DNA of 50,491 nt from Muribaculaceae bacterium. GTDB lineage: Bacteria > Bacteroidota > Bacteroidia > Bacteroidales > Muribaculaceae. Positions within the stretch are counted from its first letter, which is position 1. The number at the start of each line of letters is the position of its first letter. The position numbers and the translations under genes were made by a program. Of the stretch, positions 34,234 through 44,497 are shown piece by piece. Below the pieces are notes generated by a model, which made no database searches, was not told where the DNA came from, and saw nothing but the letters and a program-made list of their open reading frames with translations. The stretch lies in the NCBI GenBank assembly GCA_022510465.1, contig JAFLTJ010000006.1, forward strand, positions 1 to 50,491, given 5' to 3'.

Positions 34234-34874
34234 GAGTTAAACGTTTTATATTCAACATGTTTGAGGTAAACACATATATAGTTTGGAATCCTCAGACATT
34301 GCAAGCGGCCATTATAGACCCGGGAATGCTGACCGAGGAAAACAACCGGGCTATCGATGATTTTATACGGGATAATAATTTAAAGCCGGAGCATCTGATA
34401 AATACGCATCTGCATCTTGACCATACGTTTGGGAATGATTATATCACCAAGAGATACGGGCTTAGAATAGAGGCACATACCGGGGATGACCAATTGGGCA
34501 AGATGCGTATGGCACAGGCCCGCCGTTTTGGCATGAGAATTGAATTACCACCCTTGGAGATTGGAGTTGAGCTTCATAACGGTGATTGTATATCCATTGG
34601 AGATGAGTATCTGAAAGTGTACCACCTGCCGGGACATTCCCCCGGAAGCGTTGTTTTATATGCGCCTGCCGATGGGTTTGTTTTGACCGGAGACGTACTG
34701 TTCCGCCGCGGAATAGGTCGTACAGACCTCGCGGGAGGTAATCATGCACAGCTAATTAATGGTATTCACGAAATACTCATGCCGCTACCCGACAACACTA
34801 TTGTTTACCCCGGTCACGGCGAGCAAACCACAATTGGCGAGGAGAAAACGCAGAATATGTGGTTGGGAGCCTAA
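34230..34874 (+). CDS. MBL-fold hydrolase, glyoxalase II-like
   Basis: 214 residues with the metallo-beta-lactamase signatures: HLHLDHTFGND (H-x-H-x-D-H, two metal ions), LPGHSPGSVVLY, LTGDVLFRRGIGRTDL and YPGHGEQTTIGEEK. The order and spacing fit the short glyoxalase II-like group (YcbL type), without the long C-terminal substrate domain of GloB. Likely a thioester or related hydrolase in the cytoplasm; the substrate is unknown. It is coupled to rsmG by a 4-nt overlap and its stop codon overlaps the stop of the convergent TPR gene. Confidence 0.85.
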   Translation: MRVKRFIFNMFEVNTYIVWNPQTLQAAIIDPGMLTEENNRAIDDFIRDNNLKPEHLINTHLHLDHTFGNDYITKRYGLRIEAHTGDDQLGKMRMAQARRFGMRIELPPLEIGVELHNGDCISIGDEYLKVYHLPGHSPGSVVLYAPADGFVLTGDVLFRRGIGRTDLAGGNHAQLINGIHEILMPLPDNTIVYPGHGEQTTIGEEKTQNMWLGA

Positions 34875-36328
34875 CCTCCGATAAAGGGGTCTATCCGGTC
34901 AATATCAATCGGGGCGTTTTGTTTAACAGCCGCGCCTAAGGCGCTTTCAATCAGCCCAATCTGCTGGTCGAAGAAAGCGACTCTCATTTTTGAGTCAGCG
35001 ATAAACATATCAGCTCGTTCCAACAAATAGGCGTCTCTAAACATCTTTTTTGACTTACGGATTGCTTTCAGCGCCTCGCCTACTCCATCCAACCGTAGAA
35101 CGGACAAGACGTATGCAACATGCATCGCCGGGGAAAACACGTCGTCGTCCTTTTTTTTCTTGTATAGGCTTATTACATCCTTATACATTCCGGCCACGTA
35201 CAAACATTCAAACAATTTGTCGTAATATTCAAATGTGCCGTAATCAGGGTTGAGCTCGTCATATTTCGCCAACATGTAAGCTGCAAGAGCAGTTCGACCG
35301 ACAGAACACAACAATCCGGCCCATTCCGCAATGTATTCATCATCATACATTCCGACGAGTGTCTCAAGGAATTTATCAATGTAGGGTTGTGCTGCCTGAG
35401 GACTGACTCGTGCAAGCCATGTTATCGTGTCGCGCGAAAGAGTAGTACTATTGTCAAGAAAGCTGGTGAATAAAGATATTTGCTTCTTAGGATTATCGGC
35501 ATAACATGATGCAAGAAGCTCTACAACAACCGGAGTTGTTATCTCGGGGTCCAAATAAATTTGTTCAAGAGGTTCTATCGCTTGCTCAAATCGTCTCATC
35601 AGTGCAAGCGAGCACCCTTTGTAAAGAGCGCCACGCTTACTATTGGAATTTATAGCGAGCGCATACTCGGCCCCCGACAATGCTTTTTCCAAATCCAAAA
35701 GATGATAGGCTATCTCGGCGTAGATTTCCCAAAACTCGGCTTTCATCGGCTCGGCATCAACAAGCTCCTCGGCCATATTCATCGCCGTGACATAATCGGC
35801 CTCGTCACAGCAATTCATAGCGAGTTCATAGAAAAGAGTGGGCAAATATTCGGCTTTTTCCTTTACCGTATCCAGATTTTCAAGGAACCAGGTTGTTATA
35901 TTGGAATCCCTTACAATATCTGTAATCTGAATAATATCATCCTCATCGAGCGATGTCGCCGAACAGACAATCTGGTGAAGCTTCTTCTTTACCGTATTCA
36001 CGTTAGAGCCGCTTAATCTCAACTTAACTAAAGCTGCAAACGGGCTCTCGGACCGTACACCTTCGGCTATTGAAACGGCCTGATCGTGGAATCCAAACGT
36101 CTCAAACGTCAACGCCCGACGAAGATTCAGGTCATCATCGTCGGGGTATAATTGATTGGCTATAGAAACGACCTCAAGCATAGTGTATGTATCCCCTTCA
36201 TCGTCGGCGAAAGAGTATACATCCAGAAGAACATCTTTATCAAAGAACACATTCTGATTATTCTTCAGCTGCTTCTTGAAATCCCAATAAAGTTCTCTGC
36301 GTGGGTCGGTATGAGCGTCAGTCGACAT
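34871..36328 (-). CDS. TPR-type helical repeat protein
   Basis: 485 residues from the ATG of MSTDAHTDPRREL, overlapping the end of glnS? No: that stop is at 36330, one base before this ATG, which supports the start; the upstream frame runs inside glnS. No signal peptide or membrane segment. The whole protein is made of TPR-like helical pairs (YTMLEVVSIANQLYPDDDDLNLRRALTF-type pattern near 40-65, MNMAEELVDAEPMKAEFWEIYAEIAYHLLDLEKALSGAEYAL region near 200-240). Acidic and probably cytoplasmic, serving as a protein-interaction scaffold. I do not recognise a specific function. It is directly coupled to glnS. Confidence 0.72.
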   Translation of the reverse strand: MSTDAHTDPRRELYWDFKKQLKNNQNVFFDKDVLLDVYSFADDEGDTYTMLEVVSIANQLYPDDDDLNLRRALTFETFGFHDQAVSIAEGVRSESPFAALVKLRLSGSNVNTVKKKLHQIVCSATSLDEDDIIQITDIVRDSNITTWFLENLDTVKEKAEYLPTLFYELAMNCCDEADYVTAMNMAEELVDAEPMKAEFWEIYAEIAYHLLDLEKALSGAEYALAINSNSKRGALYKGCSLALMRRFEQAIEPLEQIYLDPEITTPVVVELLASCYADNPKKQISLFTSFLDNSTTLSRDTITWLARVSPQAAQPYIDKFLETLVGMYDDEYIAEWAGLLCSVGRTALAAYMLAKYDELNPDYGTFEYYDKLFECLYVAGMYKDVISLYKKKKDDDVFSPAMHVAYVLSVLRLDGVGEALKAIRKSKKMFRDAYLLERADMFIADSKMRVAFFDQQIGLIESALGAAVKQNAPIDIDRIDPFIGG

Positions 36329-36329
36329 T

Positions 36330-38036
36330 TTATTTGTTTTTAGCTTTCTCCCAACTGTCCTTGAGTGAAATAGTGCGGTTAAACACGATATTGTCCGGCG
36401 TTGAATCATAATCGGGGGTAAAATATCCGATGCGCTGGAACTGGAAATGGGTTCCCGACACAGCATTCTGCGCCAGGAATGGTTCGAGCTTCACTCCGGT
36501 CACAATCTTGAGAGAATCGGGATTTAACATTTCGCGGAAATCGCAATCGGGCTCTGCGGCCGGATTTTCAACGTTAAACAGACGGTCGTACAAACGAACG
36601 GTTGCGTCAACGGCATGCTTTGCCGAAACCCAATGAAGCGTTCCTTTGACTTTTCGCATGCTTCCAGGCATTCCGCTGCGAGTCTCCGGGTCGTATGTAC
36701 AGTTAATTTCAACGATGTTTCCATCGCTATCTTTGACCGCGTCAGTGCATTTAATAATGTAGCCGCCTTTAAGTCTCACTTCACCACCAGGAGCAAGACG
36801 GAAGAATTTTTTTGGCGGGTTTTCCATAAAATCCTCCCGTTCAATATAAATCTCGCGAGAGAATGGCATTTGATGAGTTCCCGAAGTCGGGTCCTCCGGA
36901 TTATTTTCCATCTCCAGCACTTCCTCCTGACCCTCCGGGTAGTTGGTTATTACAACTTTGACCGGGTTGATTACAGCCATTCCTCTGGTTGCAACTTTGT
37001 TCAAATCGTCTCTGACAGCGTGTTCAAGCAGAGAGATACTGTTGAGCGCTTCATATTTAGTGTAACCGATAAGGTCGATAAAGTTGCGAATAGATGCCGG
37101 TGTGTAACCTCGACGACGCATTCCGGAAATTGTTGGCATACGCGGGTCATCCCATCCTTGAACCAATCCTTCCTTAACAAGCTGCAATAATTTACGTTTT
37201 GACATTACCGTATAGGTCAGATTCAATCGGTTGAATTCAATCTGACGCGGGCGATATGTCTCATCGGCAAGCTCGTCAACGAAATAATCGTACAATGGGC
37301 GATGGGGCACGAATTCAAGGGTGCAAATTGAATGGGTCACTCCCTCAAAGTAATCGCTTTGGCCATGGGCAAAATCATACATCGGATATACGTTCCATGC
37401 AGTTCCCGTTCGATGATGCGGATGCTTGATAATACGGTACATTATCGGGTCGCGGAAATGCATATTATCGCTTGTCATGTCTATCTTGGCACGGAGAACA
37501 CGTGCGCCCTCTTCAAATTCTCCCGCATTCATGCGTTGGAATAAATCCAAGTTTTCATCAACCGAACGATTGCGATATGGGCTTTCAACGCCTGGCTGCG
37601 TAGGAGTGCCTTTCTGGGCGGCAATTTCCTCTGATGTCTGATCGTCAACGTATGCCTTGCCCTCCTTTATCAATCTCAAGGCTAAATCATATAACTGCGG
37701 AAAATAATCACTGGCATAATATTCACGGTTTCCCCAATCAAATCCAAGCCAATGAATATCCTCTTTGATGGAGTCGACATATTCAACATCCTCCTTTACG
37801 GGATTTGTATCATCAAATCTTAGGTTACATGTTCCTCCAAATTTTTCGGCAATACCAAAGTCCATACAGATGGCTTTTGCGTGGCCTATATGCAGATAGC
37901 CGTTTGGCTCGGGCGGGAATCGGGTATTCAAACGCCCGCCATTTTTACCCTCTTTCAGGTCGTCGGCAACTATCTGCTCAACAAAGTTTAGAGTACGTGT
38001 TGATTCCTGTGATTCATTCTTGATTGATTCAGCCAT
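36330..38036 (-). CDS. glnS: Glutaminyl-tRNA synthetase
   Basis: 568 residues, the length of bacterial GlnRS. The class I signatures are [14 protein letters not shown] with HIGH at 49-52 and VMSKRKL at 277-283 in place of KMSKS. The acceptor-binding region shows [18 protein letters not shown] and the C-terminal anticodon-binding beta-barrels cover about 345-560 ([29 protein letters not shown]). It charges tRNA-Gln directly, so glutamine does not need the Glu-tRNA amidation route. It is followed by a TPR gene one base after its stop. Confidence 0.97.
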   Translation of the reverse strand: MAESIKNESQESTRTLNFVEQIVADDLKEGKNGGRLNTRFPPEPNGYLHIGHAKAICMDFGIAEKFGGTCNLRFDDTNPVKEDVEYVDSIKEDIHWLGFDWGNREYYASDYFPQLYDLALRLIKEGKAYVDDQTSEEIAAQKGTPTQPGVESPYRNRSVDENLDLFQRMNAGEFEEGARVLRAKIDMTSDNMHFRDPIMYRIIKHPHHRTGTAWNVYPMYDFAHGQSDYFEGVTHSICTLEFVPHRPLYDYFVDELADETYRPRQIEFNRLNLTYTVMSKRKLLQLVKEGLVQGWDDPRMPTISGMRRRGYTPASIRNFIDLIGYTKYEALNSISLLEHAVRDDLNKVATRGMAVINPVKVVITNYPEGQEEVLEMENNPEDPTSGTHQMPFSREIYIEREDFMENPPKKFFRLAPGGEVRLKGGYIIKCTDAVKDSDGNIVEINCTYDPETRSGMPGSMRKVKGTLHWVSAKHAVDATVRLYDRLFNVENPAAEPDCDFREMLNPDSLKIVTGVKLEPFLAQNAVSGTHFQFQRIGYFTPDYDSTPDNIVFNRTISLKDSWEKAKNK

Positions 38037-38085
38037 ATTTTTGATTTTTGTTTTCTATATTATAAATCCTGCACAAATTAGAGTA

Positions 38086-38093
38086 CAAAATTA
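38086..38093 (-). promoter_or_regulatory. -7 box of glnS
   Basis: TAATTTTG on the minus strand (38093-38086), 49 nt before the glnS ATG. No good -33 is seen at the normal distance. Confidence 0.45.
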
Positions 38094-38115
38094 CAACAAA
38101 AACCGAATTTTTTCG

Positions 38116-38260
38116 TAATTTTGCGTTATAAATATATCAACAATGTAACTTTTTACGATTCTCGTATCGCGGGGCGATAGTGAAAGCTTTATTTGCAGCC
38201 TGTGGCCTCTGAACCGCAACCATTTTTGATTAGGGGTTGATTATGTCAGAATAATTAACT
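38116..38260 (+). ncRNA. Candidate non-coding transcript or structured leader upstream of glgA
   Basis: A second plus-strand -7 box, TAATTTTG (38116-38123), lies 144 nt upstream of the glgA promoter box. Between them there is no ORF longer than about ten codons, but there is the hairpin TATCGC-GGG-GCGATA (38165-38179) and a GC-rich stretch with short pairing segments (38190-38220) in otherwise AT-rich DNA. This could be a long glgA leader, a small RNA, or chance. I recognise no known RNA family, and no U-run follows. Confidence 0.3.
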
Positions 38261-38267
38261 AATTTTG
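38237..38267 (+). promoter_or_regulatory. Promoter of glgA
   Basis: TTG (38237-38239), 20 nt, TAATTTTG (38260-38267), then 30 nt to the glgA ATG: a full consensus promoter. Confidence 0.7.
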
Positions 38268-38297
38268 CGCCGAAATTTTTGAAACAAGCAAAGGAAA

Positions 38298-39980
38298 ATG
38301 AATCAACCTCAATTTACTCTTGACTTGCTCTTTGAGACAAGCTGGGAGGTATGTAATAAGATTGGAGGAATCTATACTGTCTTGTCTACCAAAGCTAAAA
38401 CTCTTCAAAAGTTAGCCAAGGACAAAACAATTTTTATCGGACCGGACGTATGGTCGGAGACCAATCCGTCACCCTACTTTATTGAATCGGCCGGCTTACT
38501 GAAGGGATGGTTAAAAAAATCAAAACTCCCATACGGGATAACGGCAAGAGTTGGCCGATGGGACATTCCCGGAAAGCCGATTGCTGTTTTGGTAAAATTT
38601 GATGGAATGTACTCCGTAAAAGATGAATTTTACGGAAAAATGTGGGAGCTTTTCCACGTTAGTTCCATGGAAGCATACGGCGATTATGACGAAGGGTGTG
38701 CTTTTGCTCATGCTGCCGGAATTGTCATCGGAGACATTTATCGTCATCTTGGACTTGACAACGACGAGTCGCGTGTTGTTGCCCATTTTGACGAATGGAC
38801 TACCGGCATGGGCCTGCTATACGTAGAATGGAAACTGCCGCATATAGCTACAATTTTCACAACTCATGCAACAAGTATCGGAAGGTCAATCTGTGGAAAT
38901 GGGAAACATTTGTATGATTACCTTAACGGCTATGACGGAGACCAGATGGCCCGTGAGTTGAACATGGTTTCAAAACACTCTCTTGAAAAAGCCGCAGCAC
39001 ATCAGGCCGATTGTTTCACTACCGTCAGCGAAATTACAGCAACTGAGTGCGAGCAACTGCTTCAATTGCGCCCGCATGTAGTTACTCCGAATGGCTTTGA
39101 ACTGAATTTCGTGCCCCCTAAGACTCGCCGCGCCTCTGCCCGCCAGGCTGCCCGCAAAAAAATGCTAAGCGTTGCCGAAGCCTTGACCGGATGCAAGCAT
39201 GAGGATAAGAACACATTTATAGTAGTGACATCGGGAAGGTGTGAATACCGAAACAAAGGTATCGACGTGTTTATTGACGCGATAAAAACGCTGGAAACTA
39301 CAGCCGAAGAGCTTGACGGTCGCAGAGTGCTTGCATACGTAATGGTTCCTGCATGGTGCGGCGGCCCGCGGGAAGATGTCGCCAACTCGCTAAAACATAG
39401 AGATTCAAAGCGATTAAACGACCCGATTATTACCCATATTATCAACAACCCGAGTGAAGACCCCATATATAATCGTATTCGCAGCCTTGGATTCACTAAC
39501 GATTCAACCGCAACAGTAGAGATTATATACGTACCCTGTTATCTTGACGGAAGAGATGGCATTTTTGACATGACCTATTATGATATCCTTCCGGGTGTTG
39601 ATGCCACAATATTTCCATCATACTACGAGCCGTGGGGATACACCCCGCTTGAAAGCATCGCGTTCGGCGTGCCAACGGTCACCACGTCATTGTCGGGTTT
39701 CGGCCAATGGATAATGTTGAATCGAGAGAACACTTTTGACGAATGTGGAGTCAACGTGATAGGTAGAAATGACAGTAACTATCATGGCGTAGTCGATTCA
39801 ATATCGCGGTCAATCAGATATTTGCTCGGAGCCGACAACGATACATTGGCATCTATCTCGACTGCGGCCGTTAACACTGCACAAGAAGCTCAATGGAGCA
39901 ACTTTATCAGTTATTACCTAAAATCGTTTGACATCGCGATGGATAGAAATCAGAGTCAACGAAAAATCAATCAGAAATAA
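38298..39980 (+). CDS. Glycogen synthase of the GT3 (eukaryote-type) family
   Basis: 560 residues. The opening [24 protein letters not shown] (residues about 10-33) matches animal/fungal glycogen synthase rather than the bacterial GT5 GlgA, and so do [59 protein letters not shown], and the C-terminal donor-site segment [32 protein letters not shown]. The two glutamates of the E-x7-E pattern are in [10 protein letters not shown]. It extends alpha-1,4-glucan, most likely from UDP-glucose as in GT3 enzymes, rather than ADP-glucose. It has its own promoter and is 32 nt upstream of the phosphorylase gene, forming a synthesis/degradation operon without a branching enzyme. Confidence 0.92.
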   Translation: MNQPQFTLDLLFETSWEVCNKIGGIYTVLSTKAKTLQKLAKDKTIFIGPDVWSETNPSPYFIESAGLLKGWLKKSKLPYGITARVGRWDIPGKPIAVLVKFDGMYSVKDEFYGKMWELFHVSSMEAYGDYDEGCAFAHAAGIVIGDIYRHLGLDNDESRVVAHFDEWTTGMGLLYVEWKLPHIATIFTTHATSIGRSICGNGKHLYDYLNGYDGDQMARELNMVSKHSLEKAAAHQADCFTTVSEITATECEQLLQLRPHVVTPNGFELNFVPPKTRRASARQAARKKMLSVAEALTGCKHEDKNTFIVVTSGRCEYRNKGIDVFIDAIKTLETTAEELDGRRVLAYVMVPAWCGGPREDVANSLKHRDSKRLNDPIITHIINNPSEDPIYNRIRSLGFTNDSTATVEIIYVPCYLDGRDGIFDMTYYDILPGVDATIFPSYYEPWGYTPLESIAFGVPTVTTSLSGFGQWIMLNRENTFDECGVNVIGRNDSNYHGVVDSISRSIRYLLGADNDTLASISTAAVNTAQEAQWSNFISYYLKSFDIAMDRNQSQRKINQK

Positions 39981-40012
39981 CAATTAATCATTATACTAAA
40001 TCATTCAAGTTT

Positions 40013-42574
40013 ATGAAACTTCAGGTAAGCAATGCCAACACTCCTACCTGGCAGGATATTACAGTTAGAGCAGAGCTCCCTTCGCGTTTGAAACCGCTGG
40101 AAGAACTGGCTCGCAACCTTTGGTGGGTATGGAATAGTGCAGGTAAAAACCTTTTTAGAGACCTTAATCCGGACCTGTGGCGCGCAACCGGCGAAAATCC
40201 GGTAATGCTCCTGCAACGCATGAAGAATGACCGCCTTGAGGAAATTCTTGCAGATGAAGAGCTTTTGGCTCGCATAGATAAAGTATACGCTGATTTTAAG
40301 GCTTATATGGCCAAGCCCATGCGTTCCGACATTCCATCGGTTTCCTATTTCTCCATGGAGTATGGACTGTGCAACTGTCTGAAAATCTACTCTGGAGGTT
40401 TGGGCGTCTTGGCCGGTGACTATATCAAGGAGGCATCCGATAGCTGTGTTGACATGACTGCCGTTGGATTCCTGTATCGTTACGGATATTTCACCCAGTC
40501 ATTAAGCGTCGATGGCCAACAGATTGCCAACTACGAGCCCCAGAACTTCAACCAGCTCCCTATCGAGCAGGTTTGTGAAGAAGACGGCCGCCCGATGATT
40601 TTGGAAGTACCCTTCCCCGGTCGAATTGTCTACAGCCACATTTGGCGCGTAAACGTCGGTCGCATGAAGCTGTATCTGTTGGATACCGACTTTGACATGA
40701 ACAGCGAATGGGATCGGCCCATCACCCACCAGCTTTACGGCGGCGACTGGGAAAACCGTATCAAGCAGGAGTACTTGCTCGGTATTGGTGGCGTTCTGAT
40801 GCTTAAGAAGCTTGGAGTCAAATCAACATTATATCATTGCAACGAGGGGCATGCAGCGTTGTTGAACCTGCAACGTCTTGTTGACTATGTTCAGGAGCAG
40901 CACTTGGATTTCAACACAGCTCTTGAGCTCGTTCGCGCATCTTCACTCTATACCGTACACACCCCGGTACCTGCCGGACACGACTACTTCGACGAGTCGC
41001 TCTTTGGCAAATACATGGGTGAATATCCCGCTAAGCTGGGTATCTCTTGGGCCGACCTGATGAATATGGGTCGCGAGAATCCCGACACAAACGAGCGTTT
41101 CTCGATGAGCGTATTCGCCCTTAAAACATGCCAGGAAGCAAATGGCGTTAGCTGGTTGCATGGCGAGGTTTCCAAGAAAATGTTCGCCGGAATATGGAAA
41201 GGATACGACTGGAAAGAGAGCCATGTTGGTTACGTTACCAATGGCGTTCACATGCCAACGTGGGCTGCCTCTGAATGGAAAGAATTCTACATGGAAAATC
41301 TTGGCGCTCAAATGTTTGAACACCAGAGCGACACAAAAGCCTGGGACGGCATATTTAAGTGCAGCGACGAGGCCGTTTGGAACATGCGAGTTCAATTAAA
41401 ACACAAATTCATCAACTTCGTTAAACGTGAATTCAAAGCTCGTTGGCTCGCCAATCAGGGTGACCCGTCGGCTGTTATGAAGATTGTTGACAAGATTAAT
41501 CCAAATGCGCTTATCATCGGTTTTGCACGCCGCTTCGCAACCTACAAACGTGCACACCTGCTGTTTACCGACCTTGAACGTCTTGACAAGATTGTAAACA
41601 ACGAGCAATTCCCGGTTCAGTTTATTTTCTCAGGTAAAGCACACCCCGCCGACGGTGCCGGTCAGGGTTTGATTAAGCGAATCCTCGAGATTTCACGCAT
41701 GCCCCAGTTCCTTGGCAAGATAATCTTCCTGGAAGATTATAACATGATTGTCGCCAAGCGCCTTGTAACTGGTGTTGATATTTGGTTGAATACTCCTACC
41801 CGACCCCTTGAGGCATCCGGAACATCAGGCGAGAAAGCCGAGATGAACGGCGTGCTCAACTTCTCGGTACTCGACGGTTGGTGGTATGAAGGATACCGTT
41901 TCGACGAGAAAGCCGGATGGGCGTTGACCGACAAACGCACCTTTACCGACCAGGCTCAGCAGGACAAGCTGGATGCGGCTACAATCTACTCTATGCTTGA
42001 AAACGAGATTATTCCTCTATATTTTGCCAAGAACTCCAAAGGATATTCTCCTGAGTGGGTACAGTATATCAAACGTTCAATCGGCAATATCGCGCCCCAT
42101 TTCACAATGCAGCGCATGATTGAGGACTACATCGAGCGTTTCTATGCTCCCGAAGCTGCCCGTTTCAACAAGCTTGTGGCCGACGACTGCAAAGTTGCCC
42201 GCGAGATAGTTGCATGGAAAGAAATGGTCGCTGCCGCATGGGACGGAATTAAAGTTCTCGATGTTAAGACACCTTTTGAACAGGGCGCACAGGGTCTCAC
42301 CGGACAGCCATTCTGCTTCGAGGTAACTCTCGACACCAACGGCCTCGGAGACAGCCTCGCCGTTGAAGATGTCATCTATCGCTGCGAAGACGGAAAAGAT
42401 GAATATTGCAACCGTCGTGAGTTTGAGATTGTTAAACAGGAGGGCAATATCGTCACCTACCGTCTCAACGACAAGCTTAGAGAAAGCGGTGTTTACAAAT
42501 ACACATGCCGCATCTATCCTAAGAATGAGTTGCTACCTCATCGTCAGGACTTTGCATACGTGCGTTGGATTTAA
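40013..42574 (+). CDS. glgP: Alpha-glucan phosphorylase (GT35, with DUF3417 N-terminal domain)
   Basis: 853 residues. An N-terminal DUF3417 domain (about 10-110) has [16 protein letters not shown]; the phosphorylase fold follows with [77 protein letters not shown] and [20 protein letters not shown], whose lysine binds PLP, then [12 protein letters not shown]. It releases glucose-1-phosphate from glycogen or maltodextrin. The coding sequence is markedly richer in C-ending codons than its neighbours, which suggests high expression. It is the second gene of the glycogen operon and is followed by a strong terminator. Confidence 0.96.
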   Translation: MKLQVSNANTPTWQDITVRAELPSRLKPLEELARNLWWVWNSAGKNLFRDLNPDLWRATGENPVMLLQRMKNDRLEEILADEELLARIDKVYADFKAYMAKPMRSDIPSVSYFSMEYGLCNCLKIYSGGLGVLAGDYIKEASDSCVDMTAVGFLYRYGYFTQSLSVDGQQIANYEPQNFNQLPIEQVCEEDGRPMILEVPFPGRIVYSHIWRVNVGRMKLYLLDTDFDMNSEWDRPITHQLYGGDWENRIKQEYLLGIGGVLMLKKLGVKSTLYHCNEGHAALLNLQRLVDYVQEQHLDFNTALELVRASSLYTVHTPVPAGHDYFDESLFGKYMGEYPAKLGISWADLMNMGRENPDTNERFSMSVFALKTCQEANGVSWLHGEVSKKMFAGIWKGYDWKESHVGYVTNGVHMPTWAASEWKEFYMENLGAQMFEHQSDTKAWDGIFKCSDEAVWNMRVQLKHKFINFVKREFKARWLANQGDPSAVMKIVDKINPNALIIGFARRFATYKRAHLLFTDLERLDKIVNNEQFPVQFIFSGKAHPADGAGQGLIKRILEISRMPQFLGKIIFLEDYNMIVAKRLVTGVDIWLNTPTRPLEASGTSGEKAEMNGVLNFSVLDGWWYEGYRFDEKAGWALTDKRTFTDQAQQDKLDAATIYSMLENEIIPLYFAKNSKGYSPEWVQYIKRSIGNIAPHFTMQRMIEDYIERFYAPEAARFNKLVADDCKVAREIVAWKEMVAAAWDGIKVLDVKTPFEQGAQGLTGQPFCFEVTLDTNGLGDSLAVEDVIYRCEDGKDEYCNRREFEIVKQEGNIVTYRLNDKLRESGVYKYTCRIYPKNELLPHRQDFAYVRWI

Positions 42575-42595
42575 TTCAACAATACCGATATTAAA

Positions 42596-42638
42596 AATAC
42601 TCTCGGCGGTTTCAATAACCTTGCCGAGAGTATTTTTT
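42596..42638 (+). terminator. Rho-independent terminator of the glycogen operon
   Basis: AATACTCTCGGC (42596-42607) pairs perfectly with GCCGAGAGTATT (42623-42634), a 12-bp stem with a 15-nt loop that runs straight into a T-run. It lies 21 nt after the glgP stop. Confidence 0.93.
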
Positions 42639-42670
42639 ATCAACCCGGCCGTAAAATCATTTTTTTGTTG

Positions 42671-42678
42671 TACTTTTG
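42671..42678 (+). promoter_or_regulatory. -7 box immediately before the DUF1599 gene
   Basis: TACTTTTG is followed by only 6 nt before the ATG at 42685, so a start site at the usual distance would place the 5' end of the mRNA at the start codon. The -33 region has no TTG at 19-20 nt. Confidence 0.55.
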
Positions 42679-42684
42679 TAGCGT

Positions 42685-43224
42685 ATGAAAACAAAAACCG
42701 AGAAACAGTTTGACGAAGCGCAAAAGCGATGTCGAGACATATTCGCCAAGAAATTGAATGACTATGGCGCATCATGGCGCATTATGAGGCCCGAGTCAAT
42801 CTCTGACCAATTGTTCATTAAAGCAAAGCGAATCAGAACGTTGGAAACAACCGGAGAGGCCCGCGTTAACGAAGGTATCCTCCCCGAGTTTATGGCAATT
42901 GTCAACTATGGCATCATTGGGTTGATTCAGTATCGGGAAGGTGTTGCCGATGTTCCCGACATCACCAATCAGCATGCCCTTAAACTGTATGACGAGATAG
43001 CTGAAGAGACACGCGCTTTAATGCTCGACAAAAATCACGACTATGGAGAGGCGTGGCGCGATATGAGAGTGAAATCATACACTGACTTTATCCTGACAAA
43101 AATCAATCGCAACAAGCAGATTGAGGAAAATGATGGAAAAACGACTGTCAGTGAGGGCGCAGATTCCAATCTGATGGATATTATCAATTATGCAATCTTC
43201 GGAATCATCAAACTTACAGAGTAA
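42685..43224 (+). CDS. DUF1599 protein with two tandem copies of the domain
   Basis: 179 residues, soluble and helical. The family repeat occurs twice: KKLNDYGASWRIMR ... IVNYGIIGLIQ (about 20-90) and DKNHDYGEAWRDMR ... IINYAIFGIIKL (about 112-178), each with the D-Y-G-x-x-W-R-x-M-R core and the N-Y-x-I/A ending. DUF1599 is a common Bacteroidetes family of unknown function with similarity to nucleotide-metabolism MazG-type helical folds, which I offer only as a possibility. It heads a two-gene operon with the DoxX gene and may be translated from a leaderless mRNA. Confidence 0.85.
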   Translation: MKTKTEKQFDEAQKRCRDIFAKKLNDYGASWRIMRPESISDQLFIKAKRIRTLETTGEARVNEGILPEFMAIVNYGIIGLIQYREGVADVPDITNQHALKLYDEIAEETRALMLDKNHDYGEAWRDMRVKSYTDFILTKINRNKQIEENDGKTTVSEGADSNLMDIINYAIFGIIKLTE

Positions 43225-44494
43225 CGACCCAAACCGTCAGTCGGCCGACAATTCTGTTTGGATAACCGTGATGGTATGGACCCTGCGGTTGTTTGTCGGT
43301 GCTGTTTTTATTATTGCCGGATGGGCTAAATGCGTCGATTTATGGGGGTCTGTCATTAAGATTCAGGAATATCTGTCGGCCTGGCATATTGACATTCCCG
43401 AGGCTCTTGTTAACGTAGGCGCAGCAATAATGGCCGGGACCGAATTGGTTCTCGGAGTCTTGTTGTTGTGTGGATGCTACCGTCGAGTCGCCGTGTGGCT
43501 TATGCTCGCATTCATGGCCGTATTCCTGCCACTGACATTCTATATATGGCAAAGCAATCCCGTCAGCGATTGCGGTTGTTTCGGCGATTTTATGATATTA
43601 TCCAATCGCGATACCTTTATAAAAAACATCCTGCTTACGGCATCCCTTATCCTCCTTGTCTTCTTCAACAAACGCGTCTCCGGTGTGTTTGTTCCCTTGA
43701 CCCAATGGATAGTTGGCGGGGTCGTTTCTCTATACGCACTGATTGTCATCAGCATTGGTGTATATTCCCAGCCGCTCATCGATTTTCGACGGTTTGAACC
43801 GGGGGCAATGATTGTCGCGTCAGAGAACACAGCCAACGATACCGAATACCTGTTCGTGTACAGTAAAGACGGTGAGACTCGCGAGTTTGACATGGATAAT
43901 CTCCCCGATTCTACATGGACATTCGTTGACCGCAAGCTAATTAATGGCACTGAAACAGTCTCCGACGGATTTGCAGCCTATGATGGTGACGACGAAGTCA
44001 GCGAGGAAAGCTTTAGCGAGGGGCGCGTTCTGTTGGTTACTATTCCGGCAACCGAAAGAGCTCTGCCATCAGCAACATTAATCGATGATATAGCTGCCCA
44101 TGCCGATGCTTGCGGAATATCAACATATCTAATCCTTGGCGGAGGCGAAGCAACCGTAAACAACTATGTCAGCGACATGATGCCAACCTACCCGGTGCTA
44201 TATGCCGAGCCATCATTGCTCAAGGAATTGGCACGAGGAGATGTTGCCCTGACAATGATTGAAGACGGAGTAATACTATGGAAACGCAATGCCCTCTCCC
44301 TTTCCCGCTCCTTTCTGCTTAACTACAACGACTGCTCGTTTGACGATTTAGCACCTTTCGGGCGACCTTTTATGTGGATGTTAACCATACTTTTCAGTGG
44401 TGGGCTTGTGGCATTCTGTCTGATTGACCGCGGTTCCCTGGCGCTTTTTCTGCTGCATCGCCGCCGTAAAATGCGCAAGAATAAAGCCACCTGA
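43190..44494 (+). CDS. BT_3928-like DoxX-family membrane protein
   Basis: 434 residues. Four hydrophobic segments at the start (VMVWTLRLFVGAVFIIAGWAK, about 28-48; then near 75, 100 and 140) form a DoxX/MauE-like membrane domain with the redox-suggestive SDCGCFGD motif after the third segment. Another segment lies near 170-190, then a soluble region (about 200-400) and a last membrane helix (MWMLTILFSGGLVAFCLID) with a basic tail. The DoxX/MauE group is linked to thiol-redox functions in the envelope, so electron transfer is a reasonable guess. The annotated start overlaps the DUF1599 end by 35 nt; the ATG at 43271 would give a 407-residue form with a 46-nt gap. Confidence 0.8.
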   Translation: MQSSESSNLQSNDPNRQSADNSVWITVMVWTLRLFVGAVFIIAGWAKCVDLWGSVIKIQEYLSAWHIDIPEALVNVGAAIMAGTELVLGVLLLCGCYRRVAVWLMLAFMAVFLPLTFYIWQSNPVSDCGCFGDFMILSNRDTFIKNILLTASLILLVFFNKRVSGVFVPLTQWIVGGVVSLYALIVISIGVYSQPLIDFRRFEPGAMIVASENTANDTEYLFVYSKDGETREFDMDNLPDSTWTFVDRKLINGTETVSDGFAAYDGDDEVSEESFSEGRVLLVTIPATERALPSATLIDDIAAHADACGISTYLILGGGEATVNNYVSDMMPTYPVLYAEPSLLKELARGDVALTMIEDGVILWKRNALSLSRSFLLNYNDCSFDDLAPFGRPFMWMLTILFSGGLVAFCLIDRGSLALFLLHRRRKMRKNKAT

Positions 44495-44497
44495 CAA

